Source: Moringa oleifera (Eukaryota; Streptophyta; Magnoliopsida; Brassicales; Moringaceae). Taken from it: a stretch of 64,000 bases of DNA. Position numbers and translations under genes: made by a program. Each line of letters begins with the position of its first letter. Position 1 is the stretch's first letter. Where the stretch lies: assembly GCA_021397835.1 (NCBI GenBank), contig JAJFZO010000256.1, positions 10,001-74,000 on the forward strand, in the 5' to 3' direction. Shown one piece after another: positions 35,108 to 49,600 of this stretch. Under the pieces are notes generated by a model. It made no database searches, had not been told where the DNA came from, and saw nothing but the letters and a program-made list of their open reading frames with translations.

Positions 35108-38100
35108 ATGGAATGTTCTCTACACTTGCCGAGATGGCAACAATTTTCTTCTCTATCTCCAGTAATAATTCCCACTTCTTTGCGCTACCAAAAATTATCA
35201 TCACTGTCGTCCTCATTTTCTTTCAAGCACTGGACATCTTTGCCGTTTTTTCCCACAGCCTTTAACAACCGCAATCGAGGTCATACTCGCTGTACTCGTA
35301 CGAGGTCAGGGACAGGCAAGGATCGGGTCAGGCCTCCAGCCGCCCAGCCTGAAATTAATCAACAACAACCGCCAGAGCTGACAGATTATGGGCATGGTAA
35401 TACCACAATCATTTTATCAGCATGTTTAGTTGGTGTGCTTACGGGGATTGGGGTGGTCCTCTTCAACGACGCCGTGCACGAGATTCGGGACTTCTTCTGG
35501 GATGGGATCCCCTATCGAGGTGCTTCCTGGTTGAGAAAGGCTCCCCTAGAATCCATCTGGGCGCGAGTCATATTGGTCCCTGCTGCTGGGGGCGTCATAG
35601 TCAGCTTGGTGAATCTGTTGCGAGGTCTTCTTGATGCTCAGTCTCATGTTACTTCTTCTAAAATTGAGGTTGATGGCAAAGTTAAGGCTGCACTGCGGCC
35701 TCTCTTGAAAGCAGTGGCTGCTTGTGTCACCCTTGGAACTGGCAATTCATTGGGGCCTGAAGGTCCCTCTGTAGAGATTGGAGCATCCATAGCCAAGGGA
35801 GTCAATGCTCTGTTTAATAAAAAACCTCAGACAAAACTCTCTCTGCTGGCGGCTGGCTCTGCGGCCGGAATCTCTTCTGGTTAGTGTTAATACCAATTGG
35901 TTAACTAATATGTATTCTCAATAATTCTTGAAGGTTACTACCTACTTGTGTGCTACGCAGGGTTCAATGCAGCAGTTGCTGGATGCTTCTTCGCCGTGGA
36001 ATCCGTGTTGTGGCCATCACCAACGGACTCTTCCACGTCGCTTACAAATACCACTTCGATGGTTATTCTTAGTGCAGTGCTAGCTTCTGTGGTTTCGGAA
36101 GTAGGTCTTGGTTCTGAACCTGCCTTTAAGGTACCAGAATATGACTTCCGCTCGACTGGTGGTAATTCATCCATTTCTCTCTCGTATGCCAATCTAATAC
36201 TTCCTTAGGTACAGTTATACAAACTAAAGTTATTGTATGTGCAATTCCACCTGGTCAGAACATTGTTTTATCTGATTTCAGTTGTTTTTTTTTTTTTTGT
36301 TGGGGCGGGCGGGAGGGGGGGATGGGGGAAGACATTGTGAAGCAATTGTTTAAATTCTATAGATGTTGCTCTCAAATCTGTTGTCTTATTTTCAGAACTC
36401 CCATTGTATCTACTTCTTGGTATCCTCTGCGGCTTGGTTTCATTGACTTTATCTAGATGTACATCATACATGTTGATAGCTCTTGACAACCTTCACAACG
36501 CCGTTGGTGTACCTAGGGCTGTGTTTCCTGTACTGGGTGGTTTAACTATTGGTATCATAGCCTTAGCCTATCCTGAAATCCTTTACTGGGGTTTTGAGAA
36601 TGTTGACATTTTGTTGGAATCTCGGCCCTTTGTGGAAGGCCTCCCAATTGATCTTTTGCTTCAGCTGTTAGCTGTCAAGATAGCTGCAACCTCTTTGTGT
36701 CGGGCCTCCGGATTGGTGGGTGGCTACTATGCCCCTTCCCTTTTTATTGGTGCAGCAACTGGAATGGCATATGGGAAATTCGTTGGTCTCGCTCTTGCTC
36801 AGTCCAATCCAGCAATGCATCTTTCTGTCTTGGAAGTGGCATCTCCACAAGCATATGGCTTGGTACTATTTTTCTTTTCTTTACATTATTTTCACATTAT
36901 TTTCAGTTGCTTCTTGTTAAGCCATTAGTCTCTTGGTCGCTAATTTTCAAGTCACTGCTTCTCTATTTGGTTAACTTGATATAAACCATTTGTCATGAGA
37001 TTTGCACATATTCATGCTCTTAGTTCAGCAATAATTGGCACTTTTTAGTTTCATAGGTTACTTGATCCCTCAAACAAACAAACAACACCCTAGAGTAGAT
37101 CTATTAAATCCATGATGTTTCCTTTTCTTGTTTCATAACTGTATTTTATGATAATGAAATGGGTTTTTCTTACTTTTTCTCAAGGTTGGTTAATTAAGAA
37201 GATAGCCAAATGACAGATTAATTGCATTGAGATGAAATGTGCTACTGTTCAATGACTTTATGACACTTTGCACTTAAATTTATTTTGAAGAGTAGCCTGG
37301 TTAATCGCATAGAAGATACAGCCAAACTAGTAGGAAATGAAATATGATGCGGTAAAGTTGCTCGTCGTTAGTGCTAATTTTAGAAGTAATAAAAAGTGCA
37401 GGGGTTTAATATAAAATCTCAAGGAATTTTTCATTTTAAGATTTAGATGTTATTAATGAAACTGTGCAAAATTCTGGATGTTTATTGATGACATTAAGAA
37501 TTAAGTGACGTTTTATGGATGATAGTTTCATGTTTGACCGGATGGTTTATGAACCCCTGATTTTGATGCATAGTGTCATTGACAGAAATGTTATTGGAAA
37601 TAAAAGCAAAATCTAATTTCAGTATTTAGCTGACAACAAATAGTGTAACTGAGATTCTGCGCGTTCATGACAGTAAACAAATCCACAAAAGACAAAAAGA
37701 TTTAGCATTTGAGACCATATGTCTATAAATATGCTGATCTCATTAATTATAGGAGAGCTTCTTTTGTAGGTTGGGATGGCTGCTACTCTTGCAGGGGTGT
37801 GTCAGGTCCCTCTTACTTCAGTTTTGCTGCTTTTTGAACTATCACAGGACTATCGGATAGTTTTACCCCTATTGGGGGCTGTAGGAATGTCTTCATGGAT
37901 TACATCTGGACAAACAAAGAGGAGAGATGCGAGAGAGACCAAGAAGCCCAAAGAGGGAAACATTCCTGTGACTCAGCAACCTGAACTATCTTCCTCTGGT
38001 CCAAGTGGGCTATCTTCCAGTTATGTACTCACTGAAGAGGCATCTTATGCAAGTAATCTCTGTGAAGTTGAGAGTTCACTCTGCATTGATGATTCTGATG

Positions 38101-39514
38101 CCCAATATGAGGAGTTCAATAAGATAATTTTTGTTTCAGAGGCCATGAGAACAAGATATGTAACTGTTCTAATGAGCACTTTACTTACCGAAGCTGTGAC
38201 TCTCATGCTTGAAGAGAAGCAATCTTGTGCGATGATTACTGATACTGACAATATTTTAATAGGTTTACTGAGACTTGATGACATTCAAGAGTTCAGCAGA
38301 TCTGCAAAGGCAGAAAAGAGGGGATCTAAAGTATGTTGCCGTTATTTAAATTATTCAAGATTAAATATTATTTTTTAAATATGGTGCTAATACTGAATTG
38401 GCATAAATAAGGTGCTTATGAAATAAGAGCTATTGCATTGATTGAACTTTTTAAAAAAAAAAAAATAATAAGTGAAACATGAAATATATGGTTGGATTTG
38501 ATAATTGGTCATCTTGCTACATGTTTGGAGCCACAATAGGGATCAATTGAGGTGTACACATGTTCAAGATTTGTGAGTTCTTAAGCATGCAGAAGTGTAC
38601 TCTGAAATTGTGATCATAATATTTAAAGTTCCTTGAATGACCTCCTAACTGTTCTATTTTGTTTTTCTAGTGCACTCCACAGATATTACCTTCTTCTCTT
38701 GACTAATTGGCATTCCTGCTACAGGAGCTTTTAGTATCTGAAATGTGTTTGCTGAATGGTGAAAAATGTCGAGTATCATTGACTGCTACGCCTAGTATGG
38801 AACTTCGTGCTGTCCAGATAATCATGAATAAACATGATGTGAGTCACATACCAGTTGTTCTAGAGCATGTTGAAGATTGCAGAGGGTATGCTGTTGGGCT
38901 TTTAGATAGAGAATGTATCAGTCTAACTTGCAGGTTTGCTTACCAGAACTGACTTTGGCAGCTTTTCTCAGTTGTGATTCCTTTAACCTGCACATTAAGT
39001 TACAATTGCTCCTATCTTAGTTGATTGACTTTTATTTGGTGAATCTCTGAAGTAGTATTGCGTTCTCTATGGTCTCCCTTGCCCTAATGGCCAAGTTTTT
39101 GCACAAGCTAGTCGCTTTCTTTCCCTTGGACATTGAAAATTGAAACTCTCCAATCTTGGCAGTAATGTGAAATAATGTTAATTTAAAGTAATGTTATCAA
39201 TTTATTCCTTTAATTTTTCAGAAAGATATATGTCATCAATGATAAAAAAAAAAAAGAAAAAAAAAAGAAAAGAACTGTCAGGTTAATGATCATAGCTTTC
39301 AAATTTTCATTCTATAACAATTAAAAAGGTTTGTTGGCGAGACTATCTCTGTTGAAAGGTCTATACCATTTATGATATTTTAAATGATATTATTTTCTCT
39401 TGAACTTTTGTGTATGTTACCATTTCCCACTTTCGCATATGCTAATCTCCTTTTCTTGTTCGCTTCCTATTTGGTGGGAGCAGAGCTGTGGCAACCAGGG
39501 AATCTCTTGGATAA
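35108..39514 (+). CDS. CLC-E: CLC-e-type plastid chloride channel/transporter-like protein
   Basis: Six exons: 35108-35879, 35961-36161, 36396-36862, 37770-38330, 38725-38933, 39484-39514. Phase closes to 2241 nt, 746 aa; the last exon is only 31 nt. CLC proteins move anions, sometimes in exchange for protons. CLC-e is the plant member assigned to thylakoids and is nearer to bacterial CLCs than to vacuolar ones. Residues 1-80 are Ser/Arg-rich with few acids (transit peptide-like). Hydrophobic segments start near 98 (TTIILSACLVGVLTGIGVVL). The filter region reads GTGNSLGPEGPSVEIG (210-225), keeping the gating glutamate (E218). AGISSGFNAAVAGCFFAVE spans exons 1-2, SGLVGGYYAPSLFIGAATG lies in exon 3, and GVCQVPLTSVLLLFELS in exon 4. 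A soluble C-terminal part has two CBS-like regions (SEAMRTRYVTV..., NKHDVSHIPVV). Start chosen as the first Met in frame before the transit-like region. Confidence 0.94.
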
Positions 39515-40724
39515 TATTTCGCACTTGAAAGGCACTGTCATACATCAAGGATGAAGTTTTCTTTGTCATAAATACGTGTGAAGCCAGATCAGAATGCTGT
39601 GAATTCTTTCTTTTATGTGCTAACAGATTCCGGCGACTCTAGGCAAGGCCATTCAACCACCCCATGCTTTTTGCAGCTTTAGTTGGCCTTATGCATCACA
39701 GGCAGAAATTCTTGGCATGTTGTTTGTTCAGAATCATTGGAAGCTTGAGTTGTGAGCCAGCTGGGATAGACAGCAGAGCAGGAAGGTTCTTTCTTTTGTT
39801 GGAGAGAGCGCAGCCTTAAAAGTAACTATATACCACCTACATGTGTGAGTAAGGAACTGGAAGCTGAGGACTCATACAAGGACTTTGGACAAATCTTGAA
39901 AACATGTATAAATGGTGTTTTGACATCCTGAGTCATGGTTTTGTCAGTCTGGAGTGGAAGACTGACAAAATAAACTTGGTGTTCAAATTGTTTCTTCTCA
40001 ACTCCCATGTTATTTCTTTGCTTCTTTGGCTTTGGCTGGTCAGCTGAAGTTTTGGTTATTGTAGATTCATAATGATTCTTCACTTTTATTTTTCCTGTGT
40101 AATATATGTCAATTTGTTGATGATATAGACAATTTATCAGATTAGCTTGAGGGTGTGTATCTTTCTACACGGGTTAATTGTAGCTGTAGTGAGAGACTCT
40201 TATCTAACAACCTTTTCTTCAATCCCTCTTCACAGCAATAATTCCAATACCTTTTTAAGTTGAATGCATCTCAGAAAGCTGTTGATAATGACTTGTTCTT
40301 CTCTTTAATCTTCAAAGGAAAGCACTTATGAGGTAGAATGCCAGACTAACAATTTGCATGAAAAATAGGCACTGGCTGCCGAATGAACTTGACAGATGCC
40401 TCTTCACAGGTTAAATCACAAGGCAACACTCCAGTGAAAAAACGGATGATATATGGTAACAGAAACAGATGAAGCCTGCTCATATGAACGGTATACAATA
40501 TTTCAATAGCATTGCTTAATAACTCTGACAGGCATTCCCGGTTTTCCCCTTAATTGCTTAAAAAGGCATATTTGGAAACAAAACCATACAAGTTGCAATG
40601 ACCACTACAAATTTGATCATTGAAATAACAGTCAGTAACGGTTACATAATTTTAAGTAACAAAATGCTTCTGCATAAATACATTTCACAGATCAAGATAA
40701 AGTTGGTATCTGTATGGTTTTGGC
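39515..40724. other. Convergent 3' regions of CLC-e and HDA19 genes
   Basis: The two genes end toward each other across 1.2 kb. No other gene was seen. CLC-e 3' UTR-like sequence runs to at least about 40.1 kb, where an 'aatatat' and T-rich stretch could serve polyadenylation. HDA19 3' UTR presumably occupies the right part on the other strand. Exact ends are not visible, so transcript overlap cannot be judged. Confidence 0.4.
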
Positions 40725-43700
40725 CTAAGACTTGGGAAACAGCTGATCAGACGCCTTGTTGATGTTTTCTTGTTCAACTTTCACAGATGGTTCATCAATT
40801 GCCATGGGACTGACATCTAATGCCTGCAAGTAGAAAACCTTCTATTCATCAAGGTGATTTATACATGGTATGCATGTGGCTCCATGTCTGTATGTAGATT
40901 TTTATATCAAGTTTCAGGATTTCACATCCACCTTTGTGTTCGTAGTCTCATCTGTTGTTGTGACAAAGCCTCTAGCATGTTCAGCAATTCCTTTCTGCCC
41001 ATCCTGTGGTAAATTAAAGCCAGAATGAAAATTAGATGAAAAGAAAGGTCTACAAGTTGAGATTAAGGGAGTGTAAAAATAAAGGTAGACAAGTTAGAAG
41101 AAACATATCCAAGCATACCTGATCTTTTGGCTCATGTTCAACTAGCTCTCTCTTTACTCTGCTTGGTGCAGGCTTACTGCATAAATAACAGGTTAGTAAA
41201 TGTTAGGAAGATATAGTTAAGAACAAGAAAGAAAAACAAGAAAGCAAAACGAAATACCGGTCATCATCAACATCCATATCGGAATCTGGATCCCATCTCT
41301 CATCTCCATCTTCCTGATCTTCATCCGCCTGAAAATTACCAAAAAATATTCAGGGAACTACAAAGCAGCCACAATTAACCAATATGAGCTACACAAAACA
41401 TCTTTACCTAGGGTATGAGAACTAGCAAAGGCTGCATGCAGTACGTGTAATAAAAACAGCTAACCAGGATTCCTCCACCAGAATAATTACAGGCACAGTG
41501 TCATTTTATCTTATTTCTCTTCAATTTCATATCTACAGAACTGCTAAGACTGGTTCTAAGACACTTTCATGAATGAAAATACCAATTACTGCAAAACCCA
41601 AAAAGCTACAGATTTGGCTGGATGAAAGTTATTAATTAAGGCCACATACATACAACTCTGTCCTGTTAGAAATGTCAATATTACATTTCATTCCCTATGC
41701 TGAATTTGCATTGAGAATTATGGAGCTCCAACAAAAGCAATCAAGAGATCAATTACATAGGAATCTTGTGAAAGATCAAAACAGGAAAAAGAAAAGAGAA
41801 CTAGATTACTCATGACATGAAATATAGATAAGCAATTCAACAACATACAAAAGAGTTTACCAAAAAATAAATAAACCACAGAACACACACCTCAGGAAGT
41901 TCAGTATCAGGTGGCCTTTCCTGAAATTGGACACTGGGTGCATGCTGCAGCTTTGAGAGATTATCAAGAAGCTTAGACCGTATTTCTTCAAGTAACTGAT
42001 GCGAGTTCTTATTTTCCATGTTACTAGGGGCAACATGAAGAGTATAGTCAGGACCAAAATATTCATAATACTCATGCTGTGGCATCTTGTCATCAACTTC
42101 CATTCCAAGTGCAACTCCTGTCTGTCTTACACATTGAAAAATAAAGCAATCATTACAAGAAAACTTGCAACATAATCATTGCAAATGCATAAACAAAAAA
42201 CCTGGGAGAAAAAGTTATGCATGTTAAATAGCTATGGGTAAAGAACTATGTGCTGCAGCAGAAGGCCAGGAGAAAGATAAGTGTATCATGCAGAGTGGTT
42301 TACTGGAGATATTAATTCAACTAGTTTAACCCACGAATCTATCAGTTTTATCTGAAAAACTTGTATTTAATTTATAAAGAAAAAAATATACAAAAAGAAA
42401 TCCAACATAAAGGCCAAAACTCCTGTTTGCCAGACCATTCCAAGCCAATTATTATATTAGGATACTGCTCTTCAAACATTGTTGAAGTCAATTACTTTAA
42501 AGAATAATACAACAAACAAACAAAAAGAAAAGAAAATCCAATCCAGGGACCATAACTCGTGTTTGCTACCCAACTGTTATCTTCCCTTCCCTCTTTCTAA
42601 CACTAGCATACTGGACATCACCTTACAAACCAAGGAAAGTAATAATATAGAATATCTTAACCAATTGAAACTATATTCATGAGGAAAACTATACCTCATA
42701 GCACCAGCAACGGGCAACATTCCGAATGGTATAACCACCACCTCCCAGCAGCAAAAGTGGCACATTGAATGATCTCATAAATTTGACACATTCTGCATGC
42801 CCTTTGATTGAAAGATTGAAGCATCCCAACCTATCACCAGATAATGAGTCAGCACCACATTGGAGAACTACAGCACCAGGCCTAAAGACTTCCATCACTT
42901 TCCCGATAATTGGTTTAAATAAGAAATGATAGCTCTCATCATCAATCCCATCATCCAATGGAACATTAAGGGAGTAGTATTTCCCTTTTCCGTATCCAAT
43001 ATCACGAACATCCCCAGTACCAGGAAAATAATCTCCAAATTTATGGAATGAAACAGTCATGACTCTATCAGTTGTATAAAATGCCTCCTCCACGCCATCC
43101 CCATGGTGAATGTCGATATCAACATATAAAACACGCTGCAGAAAAAATAAAAATAAATGAATAAATGAAAATCATTAAAGGTTTTGAGCAAAGCACAGAA
43201 AACTAGATATATTAGCCTTTACACGATGCAGAAGATGTTGTCATGAAATTCTGAAACTAGTCAATCAGAGAACTAAAGGAAATCAAGAGCAGTATCATAT
43301 CTAATGCATAGTTTATGAACCGTTTCCAAAATTAATTCGGTCATCAAACTAACAGGCCCAGAGAGTGACGTAGACCGGGTAACACAAGTAATTTCTGACA
43401 TCCTGGAAAGAACTAATGACTCTTGGTATGAAAAAGCAAATCACGAGCCTCTCCAAAGTTAATATCAATGCTCAAACCAATTGCTACCTGGCACACAGTT
43501 GATCCTTAGTAAGTTGAGGCCTAGAACATAAATTGAAATCCTATTAGATTAGGTTGTATCATATTAATATGATTAAAATCTTCCAATTCCTAAAGTTCTA
43601 AGTAAACAAAACTGCTAATGAACATATACAGAAACATATTTGAGAATCTGCCAGTAAATTAAACTCTAACAACGAAAAATTCAATCACCCAATGTCAATT

Positions 43701-45236
43701 GAAATATTCCAATTAGCAAGGCCATGTTGAACTATTGAATCTTGCTCTCAATTTTCTTTGTTTTTCTGGTTTACCTATCCTAGTATATCTGGGGTCATAA
43801 GTTCTGTTTGTCATCTGGAACCAGATTCAGCTTCCCCCATTAGTCTTCAGGAATGCTTTTTCTCCACCTTTCCTTCACTTATGTCTGTGTGTGCGTGTCT
43901 GTGCATTTTTTTGAAGGGGAGGTGGCACAAGGTGGGCTGGACCCAGGTCTGTAGTGCAATCATTCCCTCTTGAAAATATTGTTAATTGCCTCCCAACAAC
44001 TAAGGAAATTTGGTTATAAGAATATCTGGAACGATAATGCCACATAAAAATCTGTATGAAGATGACAGTGCCTTCTTTACAAAACCCCTCATGAGTTCTA
44101 TCCCTGGTGTCATCACCTCATTGTGATTATGACTCAGGACGGTCATATTGCACAGAGGCTTCATTTTATTCCTTTGGTAGTAAGCGACACAACATTGTAG
44201 GACCCAATTACTTTAAGAAATAAGAAAATAAATAAAAATAAAATAGGATGCCCCTAAATTATTGACTGAGTAAATTTACAAAGACAGAATGAAACAACAT
44301 AAGGACAGCATAAAGCAAAATAAAGACATTAAAACTGAAAACATAACAAAGATGATCATATTATGGTAAGATAATCATGATAATGGTGCTGACAATGATT
44401 GACATGGTAAACATGACATCAGTGGACATCAAGCACATTAGTAGACAACCTCGACCTTATAATTGAATATAGTTTACACCATTTTAGTACCACTATTGCT
44501 TGTTTCCTTTGCAAGTGGTTCTCTTCATTCAGGAGGCTATATCCCATAAATAAAGAAATGAATGGTACAATAAATCACATCAAAAGGCAAAAAGAAAATT
44601 ACAAACTGATCCTACTCACATGATGTTTATTACAGAAAAATAATATAAAGAATAAAACAACAGAGAACAGGGTTGGATTTAAATATGAGACTATAAGACT
44701 GCACAAACCTCATGCTGCTTAAGAAGCTCCAAGATTGCCAGGACAATATCATTGACATAGCAAAATCCAGAGGCCTCACATTTCTTAGCATGATGCAACC
44801 CACCAGCCCAATTAATGGCAATATCACAGAGCCCATGATTTAGTTTGACTGCACCACCAACTGAGCCACCAGCATAGGTTTGGCAGAAGGAGTAGAGACC
44901 ATCAAAGACTGGGCAATCTTCACCAACATTGAAGCGCTTGAGTTGCCTAAGCTGATCTTGCTGTGATTCAGGAGTTATGTTCCGAAGGAAAGCCACGTAA
45001 TCATCAGCATGGAAGCGGCAAAGATCCCTATCTCTGGCAGGGAAGGGCTTCAGAACCTGCATGTGCTGAAGCAGTCCATAATGTGCAAGGAGAGCATGGG
45101 TCATTCTGATGCGATGTGGCTTCATAGGGTGACCCTGCCCATAATAATAATTCCCCACCTCTGGGTCGTAGAAGTAACACACTTTTCTCTTCACTCCATC
45201 AGTTCCCGATGGTAGGGAATTGCCACCGGTATCCAT
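40725..45236 (-). CDS. HDA19: Class I (RPD3-type) histone deacetylase, HDA19-like
   Basis: Seven exons on the minus strand: 45236-44709, 43135-42695, 42121-41891, 41328-41258, 41176-41119, 41003-40932, 40823-40725. Phase closes to 1500 nt, 499 aa (Arabidopsis HDA19 has 501). The enzyme removes acetyl groups from histone lysines in nuclear co-repressor complexes. The catalytic domain begins [20 protein letters not shown] (16-35). Active-site residues are all visible: GGLHHAKK with H148/H149, zinc ligands D184 and H186 in [10 protein letters not shown]277 in SLSGDRLG, and the transition-state tyrosine Y311 in GGGGYTIRN. The tail carries [12 protein letters not shown], a basic SRVKRE motif and an acidic end, as in HDA19 rather than the HDA6 type. 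Intron 1 is 1.57 kb. The start Met is the family start, preceded in frame by a TGA/TAA-rich leader. Confidence 0.95.
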
Positions 45237-46600
45237 TACTCAGATGTGTTGTTGTTAATCTCAGCTTCTGCTTCCATCAAAATCTTAATAAAATTTCCTC
45301 ATAGAAAATTACATTAATATCAAGGACAAGAAACATTAATATCATACTTCCAACATAACAAACTGGAAATGAATAACATCCATTCCAGTTCGCAGAATAT
45401 TTTATCATGAGACCAAAGAGATATCAATGCACATCAACAAACAAGCAAAATAATTTTGTTAAAATAAAATTATCCCCCAATAAAAATGATGATTATGACA
45501 GGTCAAGAGCAATCCAAAAACAAGCTTTGTTCTACCAGTTCAAACAAAGATCAAATCTTTACACAATGAGATTTCTGCTTCATCTTGCAGTGGGCTTTCC
45601 GAATGTTTAAAAGGAAATAAGAGCGACTTGGTGGAAGGAACAAGCAATAGAAGACCTCAGATTCACTGATTCAAGAAGCAGTGAAGCAACAAAGGGAATT
45701 ACAACATAGAATTTTGATGAAATTATGAACAAGTCTAAAGAAAAGTAACAAAGAGAGATTTTGAATTGAAAGGCGCTAGGCGCTTTAAGGTCGGTAAGTT
45801 AAGAGTGAGACAAGGTTATCATCCGAATCCCAGATATGTGAGATATCAAATCTTAAGTATAAAAAGGAAGTTGAAAGGGAACCAGTGAAGAGGAGAGAGC
45901 GTTATTGTACCTCAAAGAGAAGTTTTGGCTTCACTATGTCCTGTTGTGCGGTAAACAGACAAAGATAATCCCTCTTCCGTCTCCTCCCTACCAAACGAAG
46001 AGGGTTTCTTCCACTCTTGCTCGTGGTATGATGATGCAGCTGGAAGCAGAACACTAATCAAATATCAATGTCACAGGATAAAGATTTCCAGTTGCAGGGG
46101 CTATACCGTTGATATGTCTAATGTCTGACGTCTAATCTTCGGTGTTATAATGAGTTCCAATTTCTAAGAAGCCTCCGTAACCGGCTAAGGTCAGCCAATT
46201 CAACCAGCCGTTCAATTGACGAACTGCAAATTGTATCGCAGTGTGGGTAGGCTTTTTTTTTTTTTTTTTGGTCCTTCAACAACCCGCAGTAGTGGATTGA
46301 TTAAGAGAAAAAAAAAAAAACCAAAATTAGTGGGTCGAACCTGTTGGTCCAACTCCTCGACTTTGGATACCTAAGTCCAGGAACATGACGTTTGTGAAGT
46401 CCAAAACCCTTTGCGCTTGGGCCCTTGCTCGTTGGTGAACTACGCTAGACTAAGTTTACTGATGTTCCTATCGCTGAACTAGTAGATTCTGAATTCTCCC
46501 ATCTTTTTTTTTTTAAATTGCTGGGTACCGGCAGACATAGTTTCTCAATCCTATTCGTGAAAGAGTTAAGGGAAATAATCATCCATCTTTTGTGTCAATT
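45237..46600 (-). promoter_or_regulatory. HDA19 leader and promoter region
   Basis: No ORF worth calling. A possible leader intron on the minus strand has a donor 'tttgag|gtacaa' at about 45911 and an acceptor 'gatggaagcag|aagctgag' near 45262, about 25 nt before the ATG. Support is splice-site likeness only. Upstream (45.9-46.25 kb) is the expected promoter. Poly(T) and poly(A) runs occur at 46252-46270 and 46308-46320. Confidence 0.4.
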
Positions 46601-46609
46601 ACATTTAAG

Positions 46610-49600
46610 ATGTTAGGAACGTATAGAGATCATTTATATGTAAAAATTTTAAAATTTTTACATAAACATTATTAGGCTTAGATTTTATTATATAAATGAG
46701 AGTTTTCTGTGTATATTTAGAAAGTCCTAAGCTTTAATACGAAAAGATAGACTACAAGAGTATTTTAAAAAAATAAATTATTGTGAAGAAAATTCATTAT
46801 ATAAAATTATCAAATTTGATAGTACAGGTTATACTTTCCAAAAAATATCAATTAAGGATTATGTGTATGAAAAAAAGTTGCAGTAATTGTTTTTGAGTTT
46901 AAAAAGTAAAAAAATTTCAGAAATTAATTGAAATCTCCTTGATAGACAAGTTTTGGAAGTTATTCGATTGACACTATTAAAGAATGTTGCTCATAATATA
47001 ATAAAGAGAAAATAATTGATAGTCTGATAAAGGTACTATCTGACATATATAAAAACTTTTAGCAAATAATGAGATTTTTCTTATGAAGAAGTTAATTTTG
47101 TGGCAATTGATCATCTTAATGAGTTTATTGCGATTGTTAATCAACAATCTTTTATTGAGATTGACTTTGATGATGAGGTATATACTCTGATAATTTTGAC
47201 ATTACTATCAAACAATTAGGAGCTTATGAGGATAGCAGTTAGTAATTTTATTAGGAGTGTAAAATTAAATTTTAATAATGTTTGAGATTGAATTCTTTCA
47301 AAAAAGATTCACAAAATTGATTTAGGTGAAATATTACCTTCAAATTTTGTTTTAAATGTTGATAATAAAGAAAGAGGAACGAGCAAAAATTTTAACTATA
47401 ATAAGGGCAAATTTAAATCAATGAATAAAAAAGTAAGCCCATATCTGAAAGCAATCTAAAGTGCTAGAACGGTAAAAAATCAATGACATGAAAAATAACT
47501 ATTGATCACTAAAGAAAAGAACTAAGAACAAAAATAATATCGTAAATATTGTCGTAGATGAGGTAAAAAATGCATTACTTGTAGTTATTGGTAGTTCTCT
47601 CGAGTCTTGAGTTTTAAATTTTGGACCATCACGTAGCAAAATAATAAAAAATTATATTATTAATAATTGTGAGAAGGTTTATCTTGCTCATGGAGAATTT
47701 TTGGATATTATTGATATAAGTGATATTAAATTGATAATGACAAATGAGAACATCTAAAAGATTCAAAAGGTAAGACATTCGTCAAAGTTGATGAAAAATG
47801 TGATTTTTATTGGATAGCTTGATAATGAAGTCTTATAAGTGATTTCAATGATATGACTTTAAAAGTTACTAAAGACGCCATGATTATTGCCTAAGGGAGC
47901 AAAATTAGAACTCTTTACATAACCTCAAGTTACAAAGATACAATGACTGCTGTTGACACTAGTATAAACTCTAGTTTACAACATTACAAACTTGGATATG
48001 TTAGTAAAAAGGAAATGAAAGCATAGTGAAAAATGGTAATTTGTCAAATTTGAAATTTGTAGAGTACAGATTGTGTGAAAGTCATATTTTTTGTAAACAA
48101 AAATGGTCAATTTCTCTAAAATAGGAAAAAATTGAAGTAAAAAAACTAGAATTAGCTCATACAGATGTATAAAGGCTTTCAACTATGACTTCTTCTTGAA
48201 GAATTTAGCTACTATGTGACGTTTATTAATGACTAAACGAAAAAAGTGTGGATTTATTTTCTTCAAAATAAATTTAATGTGTTTGATATTTTTAAGAAAT
48301 TGGAAGTCATGACTAAGAATGAAATCAACCTTAAGGTTAAGTATTTAAAATCTGATAATGGCAAAAAAATACATTTATGAAGATTTCAAACATTTTTGTA
48401 TTAATAATGGGAGCAAGTTAATAGGGTACTGCATGAGCATACAAGGAGTATGATAATTCATGCAGGGTTGCCCAAAGTTTGACAGACACAGTTAACACTG
48501 TAACCTATCTGATTAATAGAGTCTTTTAGTTTCTTTGAATTATAGAATATCTGAGGAAGTTTAAAGTGATAAAAAAAGTAAACATATACTTTTAAAAGAT
48601 ATTTAGTTACCTCTTTTATGTGCATATTGATGTTACTGCCAGAAGTAAACTTGATTCTAAATTTAAAAAGTATTTTTCATTGGATATAATGCAACCAGTT
48701 TGGTTATCATTTATAGGATAGCTAAAAAAAGAAAATCATTGGAAGTAAGGATGCAAATCTTCAATAAGCAGACTTTGTGCAATGATAATTTAAGCAAAAG
48801 TTCAAAAGTAATTGATTTTGAGGTAAAAATGTCTGAAGTAATTCACTTGAGAGAGATATTTTAGTGAACTAGTTGCACAGAATATTTAAAAGGTTGAAGA
48901 TGCAATTACTGAAGAAAATCAAGAGAGTATAACTTTAAAAGTAAATTCAACTGCTCTTGTGGCAAAAGTCAGAAGATCTTCTAATACTATATAAGACCAC
49001 TATAGAGATTTTTCACTATCTTTAAAGTACATCTTGTTCATTGATAGAGGTAAAGTAGAGAACTTTAATGAAACTTTACAGATTGATAAATCAATCAAGT
49101 AGGGTGATACCATTAAATATTATATGGATTCCTAAGAGTAATCAAATATGAGAGTTGATAAAATTATCAAAAGGAAAGAAGATTGAATAAATTGGTTTAC
49201 TAGATAAAAGAAGAATATGGTGGTAGAAAGCGATGTAAAGCAAGGTTAGTTATTAAAGGCTTTCAACAAAAGGAAGGCATTAACTGCACACAGATTTTTT
49301 TCTCAATGACTAAATTGACTACAATTAGAATAGTGCTTAGGTTAGTGGTTAAGAAAAATTAGTATTTGCAGTAAATGGATGTGAAACTAGTCTTTCTTTA
49401 TTGTGATTTAGAGGAAAAAATTTTACATCCATTAACCATAGGAATTTGAAGTCAAAAGTAAGGAGAAATGATGTTCAGACTTCTGAAAAATTTATGAGAA
49501 TTAAAACAAGCTCTTAAACAGTGGTACAAGAAGTTTGAAAACTTCATGGGTGGCAATAATTTTTTAAGGTGTCAAGCAAACTATTGTTGTTATGTCAAGA

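Noticed and set aside
36283..36325. T-run followed by a G-rich stretch in CLC-e intron 2, considered as a G-quadruplex or gene signal
   Set aside because: G-runs are irregular and intronic. A quadruplex is possible but there is no support beyond composition.
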